Below are positions 1 to 13,411 of a stretch of 64,000 nucleotides of DNA, piece by piece. A program made the translations under genes and the position numbers. Each line of letters starts with the position of its first letter. Positions within the stretch are counted from its first letter, which is position 1. Source of the DNA: Microplitis mediator (Eukaryota > Arthropoda > Insecta > Hymenoptera > Braconidae). The DNA lies in the NCBI RefSeq assembly GCF_029852145.1, contig NC_079977.1, positions 2,604,001-2,668,000 on the forward strand, read 5' to 3'. Under the pieces are notes generated by a model. It searched no databases, was not told where the DNA came from, and saw nothing but the letters and a program-made list of their open reading frames with translations.

Positions 1-2632
1 ACCGAAATCCCAAGAGAATTTTTATTCGTACCATACCTTCATATGTATAAATTTATTGGAGGATACGTTGAAAATAATATAGGAAGTAAGATATAAGTTT
101 TTATTTCTTAGATTCTTGATTTTTCTTTTTTTTTTTTCAATAATTTATCTAACCGATACAAACAGCATTATTTGTTTTTACATTTATTTACATGCCGAAG
201 ACAGTCTGCGATAAAAAAAAAATATATACATATATATGCATGTATGGATAAGGGAGCTTTACATATAAAACGACATGAGGATAAAAATCGTGAATTTAAA
301 AAATTTTATATTTTTTCTGACATCTTGTCTTTTGTTCTCAATTTTGTATCTGGGATTTTTGTTTCAATGCGATCTCATAAACGTATTTATGGTAATCTGA
401 GGCTATCAAAAAAAATTTTTCTTTATCGGAGATATTTTTGACATACGAAAATAGAATGATTTGAACAGAATTGTTTTATTTGGTTTTTTTAAGGAAAAAT
501 TTTATTTTGGCTCCAGGTATCCCGCATGAAAATAATATATAGTTCTAAAGTATACTACAAAGTATAGCCATGTGCATACTTTCTATAAATGCGGCAAAAT
601 ATATCGTAAATGAGTTATAACATGTGATACTTCGTTATTATAAATTTAAGATATAATTAATTGTATAGTATCACATATATGTAAAACTATACCTTAATGT
701 ATACTTTTTAATATATTCGAAATTTATAAACTATAGTTGATCGAAGATATTTATGATAGAAGTAGAAAGTATAATAATCGATGTATATCGCAAATCTATC
801 AACGAGTATATCTTAAATATATAATTATTGGCGCCAATTTCAAATTTTGAAAAGAAATAACAAGGAAAAACTTCTTTAAAAATATGTTGAGAGTAAATTT
901 TATTACTTACATCAATTTAGAAAGACATTATTACATCAATTTTATTCACTTGAAAAAAAAAAAAAAAAAATTTACTTTTTTTTGGGGTATCCCATTTTGC
1001 CCGCAGAAAATAAAAAATTTTTTCTGATGGCAGTCGAAAATTCGTTACATTTATTTCAAATAGAATCAAAATGAAGCCAATTTACGATATTCATGTCCCT
1101 AAAAACTAAATTTTTCGTTAAGTATCCCGTTTTGCCCCCCCCCCCCCTTCCCCTATATGAGATCGTTGTAAAACACTAACACGATTGTTTGACTAAATTT
1201 AGTCTGATAAAAAAAAATTAACTAGAACAGTAAATTTGGTAGGTTCAGATGCATTTATGGAGATCACGAGTACGTTAAGTTGAAGACGTACAATAAAAAT
1301 AATACTACTGAGATAAATGTTGCATTAAAGGCTTGGAAAAATGCAGTATTGAGTAAAAGATTAAAAACTTAAATGAATAGAATTAAGAAATTTACCAAAA
1401 GTCTTAAGAATTAGCGGCATTATTTATGTATTTGAATGTAAGACTACATTTTCTGTGGTTTAAATATTTAATTACAATTGTTCAAGAACAATACGAACAG
1501 TCCTATTCAAATTTGTCCATGTATATATATTTATATATTTGTATACCTTTGTGTTTCTCCCATTGATAAGCAGAACAAATATGTTCGGCTCTACTGAAGA
1601 ATTTTAATTAAATTAGTAATTATAATGAAATTCCCATTGAGATATCAAACAATAATTTGAATCTAATTATTAAATTAATGTTTGATCTTGAAATAAAAAA
1701 TATGTAAAAAAAATGATTTAGTGTTATCACGAAGACTTTTTGCGATAGAAAAAATAATAATGAAATGAGCCCTAAAATATTAAAATAATAATAATATTCT
1801 GTAAAACTCAATTAACGTTTCATCGTCAACTTAATTATACTGTAGTCTTATCTCAAGTACTTTAATCACGATACAGTGAACAAATTGGGGAATTATTCGT
1901 ATTAATAATTCATATAAAACTTTTATAATACGCATCACCATGATATATTTAATTATCATTATTATTATTATATGAAAAAAATAAAACTTTTTAAGTAAAT
2001 GAATTAAAAGTTACTGATTGTTTTATAACTTCGTAATACGGCTTATAAAATTTGCGGGTTTCTTAATTTAAGTGACAGTTAAATCCTTCCAAATGATGCG
2101 CAATTATTGTAAAAGGGTTAAAAATCGAATTTTTTTTTATTACAGGATTTTATTCTAGGGCAGGTGCTGATTTTTTTATTTATTTTTGAAGATAAAGTGA
2201 ATTTTGAATTGCATCAAAAATTTTTTCATGTTCTTACTTCGTCTCAATTTTGAAAGTCGGAGCGAAGGTTTTTGGAAAATTTTTAACCGTTCAAAAATTG
2301 ATGCTTATTTTTTATGGTGTCAATAAAAGCTGAGTACTAATAAACGCTGCTTAAGTCGATTGGCCGTATAATCAAAATTTGAATATTTAAGCACGACTAC
2401 GTCCTATTATTTTTTAACGATACACTATAAACGGTTATTTACTCACTACGTTGGCTTTATATCCAATCAGTAATGTACTGCATTTGATGATCAATAATCG
2501 TGATTCACGAGATTGTTTGTCGAACAAATATACTGAATTCCGATAGTAAACACCTGGGTAACATAATTGCGATTAACGATCGAAATGTTCAACAAGTACT
2601 TGGAAAAATTTTTACCGATTTTCAGTCGATTT
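1..2632. other. Gene-free A+T-rich stretch
   Basis: I see no credible gene. The DNA is A/T-rich with long homopolymers. A C-run near 1134-1147 followed by CCCC|TA at 1150-1155 looks like the right terminus of a GGGGAGGG-type MITE, with TTTTGCCC motifs near 993 and 1130, but I could not find its left end. A terminus like CCCGCATGAAAATA occurs at about 511-525, again without a matching partner. Confidence 0.5.
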
Positions 2633-2763
2633 CCCCGTACGAAAAAAATATATATCCGGGCAAATCTGGAATATGTCGCATATATGAAACATACATATAA
2701 ATATATGTCTCATATATGCAGATTTGCCCGGATATATCCAAATATATGTTTTTTTCGTATGGG
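2633..2763. repeat. Palindromic MITE-like hairpin
   Basis: The left arm starting CCCCGTACGAAAAAAA and containing TATCCGGGCAAATCTG is repeated in reverse complement at the right end, so the whole 131 bp folds into an imperfect hairpin. No coding capacity is credible; short ORFs here read the palindrome. It resembles a small foldback or MITE; family unknown. Confidence 0.7.
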
Positions 2764-2855
2764 TCGTCGAAATCTGACTATTGCGTTTGGCTGTGCAATT
2801 TTCAAAAAATCGTTCCATGTATTTTACAATGCGCTTTCATGGGAAAACATAATTG

Positions 2856-3287
2856 AGATCTAGGATCTACTGCTTTAGATCTATGAAGATCGAAAATTTG
2901 GAATTTATTTCAAATCTTCGATAGTTTCGGCAGGCTGACAATGATTTTGAACTTATGGTAATTTACTAAAGATCTATGGTGATTTCAAAAGATCTTCAGA
3001 TCTCACCTGATCTTTAACGATTTTATGATAATATCAATGAAGATCTACTCAAATTTATGGAGATCTACGCAGATCGACAATATAAGCATCAGTTTTTCTT
3101 ATTAGGGCCAAGAAGTCACCGATTTTCGTCGATTTCTGTGAATTTCTTTAAATTTTCGTCGACCTTTTGAAAAAAAAAAACCCTGACATCTATGAGATCT
3201 ACCTCGATCTCCATAGATTTGCTAGAAATAACGTAGATCTAATTTTGGAAATCAGATCTCCGTAGATCTAAATTATTTTTTCCTGTG
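2856..3287 (-). repeat. AGATCT-rich dispersed repeat, copy in reverse orientation
   Basis: The segment is packed with AGATCT, GATCTAC and TAGATCT words. Its centre (CTACGCAGATCGACAA, near 3065) is the reverse complement of part of the larger AGATCT array at 18.4-19.6 kb, including the shared unique spacer around 3095-3180. It is therefore a smaller, opposite-orientation member of the same family, with fewer tandem units. Confidence 0.65.
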
Positions 3288-4305
3288 TTGACATGAAGAT
3301 GGGCCCGAGATTTGAATTTTAATGAAATCTTTTACCATCATTTTTTCTATCACCGAAATCGAGTTCGAAAATTCAAAAATTTGGTTTAATAGTTGAGAAT
3401 CGATAGCCGTTTATAATTTTGAAAAATCTACTATCTACTAGCTACCAGAAATTTTTTATTCTAATGGTCAAAAATTATTAATGCATATTCTGATTTATTA
3501 TTTGAATGCAGAAGGTAATAAACGATATAATAGGATCCGTTTAACGGCTTTTGACCCATTTGCGCCCGTCAATTCTGGCTCGAACCAATCCCTCTTTTAC
3601 ATGTGTGTATTTATGTTCAGAAACCCACCGAGGGATTTAATTAACATTTGGACTATCGATTTTAATCGAGTACCTGAACTCCCAATAAAATAATGTTTTT
3701 TAAATTTCAAAAGTTTAAAAGTATTTTATAATCCCACAACGGATTACCAGAGCAAAGTTTACATTTGACATATTTTATATTATAAATTTATGATATGAAA
3801 TCCAATCAGAAAATCGCGAACTAAAAATTTCAAATAAAACTTTCGATTGCTTCTAACTCGCGCCAACTTATAATCGAAGTTTATAATAACAAAAAGTTGT
3901 ACGATAATTATTTTCCAGTAATTTCTTTAAAAAAATAGGGCTCAGATAGATACGGTTTTGCTGTCAAAACGATACAGTATAGGTCTCTGAGCTATCTACC
4001 GTATTGTTGTCAGAACGATATAGTAGATCGTTGCAGTAACAATCTAGTAGATAACTTTTTCGTATTGTTACTGTAACTATACAGTATACTTCTCAGAACA
4101 ATATTTTTTTCTCCGTGTACATGTAACTTAATAATCACCTATCAAAAATTTTCAAAGATATAAACAATGGCATGATCACCATAAGACATGAGTCAATTAT
4201 GTGACTTTGAACTTTTATTAAAAGTGGAAAAATTATCGTAAAACAAAAAATAGAAAAAGGAAAGTATAGCTTTTTCTATCGGCTATCAAGTTCTTTTTAC
4301 ATACT
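3288..4305. other. Gene-free stretch with a small imperfect repeat
   Basis: No gene seen. From about 3945 to 4115 the words CGATACAGTA, CGATATAGTA and their inverse recur in an imperfect palindromic cluster, probably a decayed small mobile element. Confidence 0.4.
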
Positions 4306-4307
4306 TA

Positions 4308-5094
4308 CACTGTAAAAAATTCGCGGAGTGAATGCGGATTAAATCCGGAGTGAATGCGGAGTGAATGAATTTTTAATTATTCACTCCCCTCGGAGTGAAA
4401 TTCACTCCGCAGGGGAGTTTTTGCGGAGTAGATAATTTTTTATTAATTTAATCCCTCCGGAGTGAAATTCACTCCGGAGCGGAGTTTTGAAAATATCAAT
4501 AAAAAATTGCTCCACTCAATAAAATCGAAGTAAAAACTCGCGTATTACATTATTGATCAGCTGATATGCACACACATACACACATACATATATAGGCACA
4601 CACGCGCACTCGCACACACACACACGCACACATTTACACACACGCCGAATTCGAACACACGTACACATTTGCACACACACACAAATTTGCACACACGCAC
4701 ACATTTGCACACACATCCGCACACATTTGCACACACTCACATATTTGCACACACGCACACATTTGCACACACGCACACATTTGCACACACGCACAAATTT
4801 TCACACATGCACACATTTGCACACACGCACACAAACACCTGCACACACCCAAACACACACATTGTTTAGCAGTTTCATATAAATTTATTTAAGTATTAAA
4901 ACTCCGGACCGGAGTAAATTGGGAGTGAAATGAAATCCGCGTCACTCCGAGATCACTCCGCTAAAAAAAACTCTCAATTCACTCCGCATGCGGAGTGATT
5001 TTTTTTAAAACTCCGGAACTCCGAGTGGCGGAGTGAATCCGGATTTTATTTCACTCCCAATTCACTCCGGATTCACTCCGGATTTTTTACAGTG
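4308..5094. mobile_element. MITE with CACTGTAAAAAAT termini and TA target duplication
   Basis: The termini are inverted repeats beginning CACTGTAAAAAAT at the left and ending ATTTTTTACAGTG at the right, flanked on both sides by TA (4306-4307 and 5095-5096). Sub-terminal DNA is built from GGAGTGAAT / ATTCACTCC words in both orientations. A CA-rich microsatellite occupies the centre. TA duplication is typical of Tc1/mariner-type insertion; no transposase is encoded. Relatives are at 21.1, 21.9 and 58.2 kb. Confidence 0.85.
4567..4860. repeat. CA-rich micro/minisatellite
   Basis: Runs of CACACA are punctuated by GCACACATTTG at regular intervals, giving an 18-20 bp higher-order minisatellite inside the surrounding MITE. 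ORFs crossing it on both strands (His/Thr-rich on plus, Cys/Val-rich on minus) are repeat artefacts. Confidence 0.9.
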
Positions 5095-5335
5095 TAAGAT
5101 AGATATACCCGTTAAAAAGTTATTTACGAAAAAAGTCGAAAAAGTAGGATATTCCGTTATTTTTGGAATTTTAAATGTCTGACATTTCTAAACTAGTTGA
5201 CCGATTTTGCTCATCTTCGAACTTAACCGTGATAATCGTTCATAGAATAAGTGTGCCAAGATTCATTAAGATCCGTTAAAAATTGTGGCCGCTAACGTCG
5301 CAACAAGGCGCGTTATATTACATTTATATATACCC

Positions 5336-5970
5336 GGGTCAAAAATAAAACTTGATTCAGGCTCGCTTCGCCTTATTTTCTTTTGAAGTTATCGATTTGC
5401 CGACGATTTTTTGATAAGATCTCGACTTTTTCGACTTAAATTTAATTTTTTTAAACTTTTTCAACTTTTTTCATCTTAGTTTCAACTTATTCGTCTTTAC
5501 TTTGAGCACGATAGTCATTCACATTACTTCCGACTTGCTAAACCAAGTCGAAAAAAAGTCATTTATTCGCCTTACTTTCGCCTTAATATTTAAAAATTAT
5601 TTCACCTTAGTTCTGACTTTTTCGACTTATAATTTAAGTCGAATAAGTCTACATCAAGTCAGTTTCGACTTGATTTAGACTTTTTCGCCTTACATTTTAA
5701 GTCGAATAAGTCTAAACCAAGTAAATTTTGACTTGATTTTGACTTTTTCGTCTTAAAATTTAAGTCGAATAAGTCTAAACCAAGTAAATTTCGACTTGAT
5801 TTAAACTTTTTCGTCTTCAATCGTGACTAAGTAAGCCAGTTAAGTCTAAACCAAGGCGAAAACTCAATATATTTCATACCTCCGTAAAAAAAGTCGAGTT
5901 TGTCTTGTGAAAAACGGCTCCAAATTTCGACTTTGTAAACCAAGTCTAAATCAAGTTTTATTTTTGACCC
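5336..5970 (+). mobile_element. GGGTCAAAAATAAAACTTGA MITE, copy 1
   Basis: Ends are inverted repeats GGGTCAAAAATAAAACTTGA ... TCAAGTTTTATTTTTGACCC. The interior is a tandem run of imperfect palindromes built on AAGTCGAATAAGTCTAAACC and CGACTTGATTTA..CTTTTTCG. A near-identical copy in the same orientation lies at 60360-60985, differing by a few substitutions and a small deletion, so the family has moved fairly recently. No protein is encoded. Confidence 0.85.
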
Positions 5971-7555
5971 AGGTAAACTTTTGGACCAATGGTATTTTTG
6001 GAGCCTACTCGATGAATTACGATAGATTATGGCAAAATTTTTCGAAAATTCCACCATGAGGACAAATGCAAAAGATAGATTCCTATGAAATCTACTAAAA
6101 AAAAAAGTTCAATTTTCTGAGGGGCCAAAATTTATAAATTAAAAAAAAATGAAATTTTAATTTTAAAAAATCAAAATTTATCTCGTCCCTGAATTTTCTT
6201 TACGTCACACGAACAAAAAACATGGAAATACTTTTATCGTAATTTATCGCAACACGTAACCTGATCAATATTTTTTTATAAAATATTTATTTGACCAATT
6301 TATCATTATTAAAATATTTCAAGTATTTTTGTTTCACTACCAATGCAATAAAAAGCTTCTATTGTTTTATCACATACATAGTAAAACAATAAAACAATAA
6401 CACAATAAAAACGAAAAACTTTCATCGCTTTTATTTTTGTTTTTTAAACAACCCCGCTTTTATTTATCATAAAAATAAATAAATAGCCCAGGCATTTAAC
6501 AAATAATAGTAAAATATTTTACTCTTATCGCGCCGCATCATTCACTATTCACTTTTTCCACCAGATTCAAATTACCAAAGTGTTTCCACCCATTTTTATT
6601 ATTTTTTTTACATACACTCGGTACTTATTAAATATATTCTCATATTCATTTCACATTTTACTTAAACTTTGTCTTTATTCCCTATTGCGTTCAATGGGTT
6701 TTTTTTTTTTTTATCTGCGCGCGTGCATGCACTCGCTATTTTATTAATCCCATTGACATTGAAATAAGTCCTCTCCGGTAATTTATTAAAACTTTAATTA
6801 AATAAAGTGTAACCAACAAGAAGAAATGCTACTCAGGGTAAATTAATTACGATTATTACGCAATAAATTATTTATGAATTTAAAAAAAAAAAAATGAAGT
6901 TAATATTCATTGAAATTAACGAGAAAAAAAATTAAATTAAAATTCCGCTGAAAAAGAAGATACTAAAAGAAAAAAGTGCACAGTTATTATTATTATTCTA
7001 GGGTATTCTTAAATAAGGAATATTCATATTTGAATAGATAAACAAGGTTACAAATGTGTTATGAACTGGCGTTGCTTTCAACCATGTCATGCATAATAAA
7101 TTTCTCATGAGACCTGTTCGTTCTCAGAATCCACATGTATTTGTATATTTGAATATATATCTATATATATAAGTAAATGTGATGCATAACGTGTCAAAGT
7201 TCTTAAACTCTAGAGAACTTTCGTAGTATTCATTAAATTTGATATTGAATCTGTTCATAAACTTCTCTAGCCCATTAGTCTTATTATTATAATATTCGGT
7301 AAATTAACGCCAGATGTTAGTTATGACATGACTTAATTTGCTAATTGTTATTTAGGAGGCGGTCCTTACCCCCGATCCGCGAATTTTCTTTGGGCTTTTG
7401 AGCCACGGGTACGTCGTTTTGAAATCGCGAATAAATTCAGTAGAATTTTGCCGTAATTTAGGAAAAAAGTCCAGCGTGCGATGAGTTCCTTTCAAAAAAG
7501 GTTCCATACCTAATGAACTTCGAAAATTTGAACTTGGAAATTTGAACTTTCGCAA
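5971..7555. other. Gene-free stretch
   Basis: No gene, RNA or well-bounded mobile element seen. A+T-rich, with short A and T runs. The 3' end carries local repeats of AATTTGAACTTT next to the following foldback. Confidence 0.5.
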
Positions 7556-8021
7556 CCCGTGTAAAAAATTTTATTCATAATGAATTTAGATCTAAATTTC
7601 ATCACGAAACTCGGATCGTGACACAAATATAACTTTCATCATCAATTTGTATCAAAAATCTTAATCACGACAAAATTATGACTCAGTCAAATTTTGGCTC
7701 AAGTGATCTGAAGTTCATTCACTAAATTAATTTTACAATCGAAACTGATTTACGATAATCGAGTACTTGATAGAAGAAATTTATTGGTAATTTCTGAGTC
7801 GATAAATTTGACAAAAGGTTTAATTTAGTCAAGTTTCTATCAAAGTCATCCCAAGTCCGATTCAAAGACATAATAATGAATTTTTAGAAGTGATACGGAT
7901 TTACTAGACGAAAAATTGTGGGAGCAAATTCACGATGAAAGTCATATTTGTGTCACGATCTGGGTTTCGTTTTGAAATTCAGATCTAAATTCATTAGGAA
8001 CAAAAATTTTTTCTACACGGG
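7556..8021. mobile_element. Foldback MITE with CCCGTGTA termini
   Basis: Left terminus CCCGTGTAAAAAATTTTATT is mirrored by AAATTTTTTCTACACGGG at the right. The arms continue as an inverted repeat for roughly 80-100 bp (TTTAGATCTAAATTTCA, GATCGTGACACAAATATG and their complements near 7925-8000). The terminal sequence matches the foldback at 54442-55003 and the element at 42899-43420. Confidence 0.8.
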
Positions 8022-9290
8022 AATTTGAACTTTGGCGATTTGACCTTTGGTAAATTTGAACTTTGAATAATTTAATATTTCTTTCATCAAAAATGATTTT
8101 TTTTTTTTATATAATTATTTTTTTCATGTTTTTTGATAAGGAATTTGATATGAAAATGTAAAAAAAAATGAGAAAAACATTTTTATATCGGTCATCTCGA
8201 AAAATGGGGTCATTGGGGTCATGGCTCAAGAATAGGAAAAAATTGAGTCTTTCAAAATTTTTTTGGAGGTCCATTATGTCCCAGGTATCTCGTAATGCTT
8301 CAAAAATTAATAAATATATAAAACTTCGGAAAATATGACGTCAAAAAAAATTTTTGGAAAATATTTGAGGTGATCCGTCGTGCCCGAGGGGCCCGTAGTG
8401 CCCCGGTGCCTCAATTATTTTTTTTTTTTTTTTAAATCCATGATTTATTTGACTAAAAATCTATAAGTAATTTTAATCAAAATTTTAAATAAAAAAACTA
8501 AATACTTTTTTTTTGAATAAAGTTTCAAAATATTTACTTAAATATATAAATATTTGACTCAAAAATAAGTTTCCAATCATTTTGTTTACTAGATTTTTTT
8601 TTTCTTTGTTCACTACTTCGTATCGAATAAAACAAATATTCAAACAAACGATTGTATCTCGAGTATCGCAGTTCAATTATCGAAAAAAAATTTTGTTGTT
8701 ATATTTGAGTTTGATTGCTCCCTTGGGGACGTATTGATTGAAAAAAAAAAAGTTCTATAAAAAGCAGCTTTTTTTATTTTATTAATAACCATTTATCCCA
8801 TCGATCTTGATATTCATAACATGAATTATGAATAATTCATAATTATACATGAATAAAAAAATTTTATGAGTTTATACAAGATAAGTTATCTTAAAGTCTG
8901 TTTATAATGTTTAAAGTAAAGGCTGTGACATCTTGACTTAAGACTTTTCCAGCGAAAACATTTTAGAACAAGTGCAATAGATATATACAACGTGGGCGAA
9001 AGTTTATTCTATCAGTAAAATCGAGTTTCCACACGGACGAAAGTTTACAAATTACGACATCACAATTCAACTTTTTTTTAAATTATTCACACCATATACT
9101 TTTATTTTTTTTTTTTATCTTAAACCCGTGTACTCAAAATAATTTATATAATAATTCGATGAAAAAATTTTTAAAAATAATAATCTGTTATTTTTGTATC
9201 TCTAAATTATGGCCCAACTTTCCCATAAAAAAAAAAATTATTACTACATATTCCGGCTACTCAAGAAACCCGCGAAATTCAAAAAATAAT
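8022..9290. other. Gene-free stretch
   Basis: No gene seen. Around 8270-8410 there are phrases such as GTCCCAGGTATCTCG and GTGCCCGAGGGGCCC that resemble interiors of the GGGGCAAAATGG MITE group, but I cannot define borders. Confidence 0.4.
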
Positions 9291-10490
9291 TCTAATGAAA
9301 ATTTTTTTTTAATTTAAAATTCAATGGAAATCGAAAAACACAATAGAGTTTGGGGTAAAATAGGCCACAGAAAATTTTAAAATATTAAATTTTTCACTTT
9401 ACAATTTTTTTATGCTGGAAATTTTTGTTTAAATAAAAAATATTGATACGTCATCGGATATTTGTCTACATTGTTAGAAATAATTTGAAAATTACAATAC
9501 AAAAGGAATTGAATTTTCATAACTAGATATTTGAATTGTATTTTCAATGAAAAAAGCTTTAAATTTGATATACGTAATTTAATAATCAAACTGGTATTCA
9601 AAATTAAGAAAAAAAGTATGAATTTTAATAAACGCTCTTAAAATTTATACTTGATTTTTAAATTTTCAAAGCAAGTATTGAAAATTCTAAAACAGACATT
9701 GAATTTAAAAAATTCTATTTGAAATTTCATAATACTTATTTGAAAATTAAAAAAAAAGTATTTGAAAATCCAGTGTTGATTTGAAAATTCAAAAATGTGT
9801 ATTTTAAATTCTATATGAAATTAGTAATGAAATTTCAAGCACAAATGTATGTGTTTATTGCGTTACATACAATTTTTGAAAATTCAAACAATTTTTTTTA
9901 CAGTGTACTGTCAAAATTTTAGTTTTTGAAAATTGAAACCCTAACAAAAATTCAGCGGTCCATTTTACCTCGTCCTTACTTTTTAACGAATAGTGAAGTA
10001 AAAAAAAACTTCTAGATGTTTAAAAAACTTTTTTTTTAAATTTAGAGATCAATGGAAATCGAAAAGAACAATAGAGTTTGGGGTAAAATGAGCCACAGAA
10101 AATTTAAAAATATAAAATTTTTCACTTTACAATTTTTTCATGCTGGAAATTTTTTTTTATTAAAAAAAATTGATACGTCATGTGAAATTTGTCTTCTGTC
10201 AAAATTTTAGTTTTTGAAAATTGAAACCCCAAAAAAAATTCTGCGGTCAATTTTACCCCGTCTTTACTTTTTAACGAATAGTGAAGTAAAAAAAAATTTC
10301 CCGATGTTTAAAAAACTTTTTTTCAAAAAATATCGATACGTCATCGGATTTTTGTCTACTGTCAAAATTTTAGTTTCTGAAAATTGAAACCCCAAAAAAA
10401 ATTCTGCGGTCAATTTTACCCCGTCTTTACTTTTTAACGAACACTAAAGTAAAAAAAAATTTCTAGATATTTAAAAAACTTTTTTCTTTA
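9291..10490. repeat. Locally duplicated MITE-interior repeats
   Basis: Two blocks recur. One, with AATGGAAATCGAAAA and GAGTTTGGGGTAAAAT, appears near 9322 and 10050. The other, TGTCAAAATTTTAGTTT followed by GAAAATTGAAACCC, appears near 9910, 10198 and 10364. The phrase GTCAATTTTACCCCGTC recurs too. These look like segmental duplications of a decayed GGGGTAAAAT-type element; no borders or coding sequence. Confidence 0.6.
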
Positions 10491-11519
10491 TTTTTATAAA
10501 ATAAAATTATTATTCAAGCCCTGGGCTGATCGTTCAATAAAATATCGATGCTAATAGGGTTTAGACGGTTAATACGTCAATTAAAATAAAAGAAAAAAGT
10601 TTGTAAAATTTAAAGAATTCCTTGAATTATTTCCATCATCTATTTCGTTGACTCCAGATGTACGTATTACTGGTGGCACGTGGAATCCAGCACGTCTCGT
10701 ATTTTATAGCTCATTTGAATAGAAAAATTTTTTTTTACCGCAAGTACAGCTGTAGACTTCAACTCAATTAAATCAATACGATTTAATACTTTTTATTTTA
10801 CATTTCCGCCGAGTTTATTATTCGTTTTTTTTTTTAATCAATCAATGAAACAAATAAGAAACAGTGTAAAGTAATAAGTCAGTTGTCAATAAAAAAGATT
10901 GTTATTTTCATGCATAAGTTTTCTCTCCAATAAAAATAATCTCGATACACTTTCGAGCATTCGTAGCATAAAGTGCTTGAATGCATTCCCTTTAAAGTGT
11001 ACCATGAAAGAAATAGAGAGAAAGAAATTTCATGAAATAATAAAATACAAGAAATTGAAAATTTAATGAAAATGGAATAAAATCTCTAGATATTTCGAAG
11101 TAATTTTTTTTTCAAATAAAAATAATTTAGTGTTGCCTAGGGAATCGCGGGGCAGAACGGTCACTATTAAATTTTTAGACGTCGGTACTAGTGAATACAC
11201 AAGTCTAAAATTTTCCGGCCGCGGTCTCAATTTGTGGAAAAAAAAATGGAAAACGTGAACATTAAATAATTTTTTGTGCGATGGCTGAAATGTAAATATG
11301 TGTAAGCTCATAGCGGCTCTAAAAACAAACTTTATAACATCATAGAATCTCTTGGTAAAGGATAAACTTTTTTTTTAATCATCGTACCGCAGGGATAGAA
11401 AAAATGTAAATTACTGAGGGATAAAAAGGGTTCAAAAGAAAGCAGTTTTTTAATTTAATAAAAATTTTATCGTACGAGATAACGATATTCAAAGAAACGG
11501 TATATGCTGTGACAAGAGA
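10491..11519. other. Gene-free stretch
   Basis: No gene or bounded mobile element recognised. The ORFs here are short and cross homopolymer runs. Confidence 0.4.
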
Positions 11520-11521
11520 TA

Positions 11522-12261
11522 GGGGAGGGTGGGGCAGAGCGGCCCCCCTAAGCCAATTATTACTTTTTGTGTCTTTCAACCATAAGATCACTTTACTTTT
11601 GTCCTATTTCGAACAAATTTATGGACATTTTGCCAAAATTCTGAAAAAAAAATTTTTTTTTGTGGGGCAGAGTGGCCCCCTTCAAAAAATGATAAAAAAA
11701 TTTTTTTTTTCGTTTTTTTTTTTTTTAATTGTTTTCATCATTAAGAATGTATTTCTTTCTCTTGACAACTATTTTTGGTTTTATATTACTCGAAAAAATT
11801 TTTTTAAGGTGTAGTAAATCGTTCACTCTCGATTACCTTAATTACTAATTGTTATTTAATAAAAAAAAAAAACAATTCTATAGTTTTACTTTATTTCAAA
11901 AATTTATCAACTAAAAAAAAAATTTTATTTTTATAAATTTTTAGTGACCAAATTTGCCTCTTACATGGAGAAACGGCCGAAAAATATGAAAAAATAATTT
12001 TTTCGGAAGTTTCGGCTGGTCCATTTTGCCCCAGGTGTTATGCGTAGGGCTAGAAATGTGGAATTATAATAATTTTTTTTTAATTTGACGATAAAAATAT
12101 GAAAAAATCACTTTTTCAAAATTTTGGGCTTGTTCATTTTGCCCCAAATGTCATGCGTTGGGGTAAAAATGCGCAAACATAGGATTTATAGTAATTAGTA
12201 AAAAAAAACAAATTTTTTTTTGATCAAAATTTCAGGGGGGCCGCTCTGCCCCACCCTCCCC
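11522..12261 (+). mobile_element. GGGGAGGGTGGGGCAGAG MITE, copy 1
   Basis: Terminal inverted repeats of about 27 bp (GGGGAGGGTGGGGCAGAG followed by CGGCCCCCC) are flanked by TA on both sides (11520-11521, 12262-12263). A second copy in the opposite orientation is at 49277-50024 and is similar over its whole length. Interior phrases CATTTTGCCCCAGGTG and CATTTTGCCCCAAATG repeat the theme. ORFs inside are poly-Phe/Lys artefacts. TA duplication suggests Tc1/mariner-type mobilisation, though the class is inferred only from the TSD. Confidence 0.88.
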
Positions 12262-12263
12262 TA

Positions 12264-13400
12264 CAGGAGAATTTTAGATGCGAGTCCCCTGAAGCCGGCG
12301 AAAGCTGCACGCCGATTTCGCGATTCGCGAAAAATAATTGAGACTTCAAAAATTTATTTCCTGAAAATTCTGAGGCCGAGTACTTCGCGGTTCGTTAATT
12401 AAAATTTTGCGTAGCGAAGTTAATTACATGGATTACGTGCGTTTTTAAATTATTTATAAGTACAATTCTAAATATGTCGCGTTACCACAGGATTAACATA
12501 CGTATTAAGTTTACACGCATGAGCCTTGACAAATATTCAGATTTACATGTTATTATATGTACATATATATGAATACTTATAAAAAAAAAAAAAAATTATT
12601 TAAATCATTGCAGTGAAAATATTTAATTATAAATTTTGCAAAACCATTTTTTTTGCATGAAAAAATTCCGTGACAAAAATATGGAGGATTAAATCTGAAT
12701 ATTTTAAAACAAGAGTATTATGATTTTTACATTAGTAAATATTGAATAAAATTGTCATGTGTGGAATAATAACAGCTTCCGTATTCACTTTTCAATGCAT
12801 TTTAGATGAGTTGGCGGATATTTTACTTCATCTTATTTCATTACTATATATTATATTTATCTTTATTTTTTTTTGAGCCCCGGTGATATGTGCAGATGTA
12901 TGAAAAAATGATATAATATATAATATATATATTTTTGATATAAGAGGCCATCTTCATAAAGTTACATCTGCGAGACATTTATCCCCGACAATATCTATCG
13001 TTTTGTACATGCCAATGCACATTTATGAAACACGACCACCGTGACGGCGGTATTGTTAAGTTATTCATGAAACCTCAAAATTCAAAACCGCATTCTGTTG
13101 GACATTTATTTCCAAGCTATTATGTTTTATTTAATACCAACAACCAAAAGGAATCATTTTATCACCGCCATTTTAATATCATACACAATATTATTTTTTA
13201 CAATATATATATATATATATATTCATATTTGTGTATATATATGAGCGGTTTTAATATTGCGAAGTATTCAAATTATTTGTGTTTTTGAATTATTCGAAAA
13301 TTCGTGTTTAAAAATTTTTGGAAACTAAATATACGGGAAACCTAAACATGCAAACATGCAAATAACCTTCTCAATAAGACAATTTATAGATAAATTGAGA
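12264..13400. other. Gene-free stretch
   Basis: No gene seen. A few GC-richer bases at 12280-12400, then A/T-rich DNA with TA-microsatellite patches near 12915-12935 and 13203-13220. Confidence 0.4.
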
Positions 13401-13411
13401 AAAATATAGAT

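Noticed and set aside
4516..4869. Cys/Val- and His/Thr-rich ORFs that resemble zinc-binding or toxin-like repeats
   Set aside because: They are both strands of the CACACA/GCACACATTTG minisatellite.
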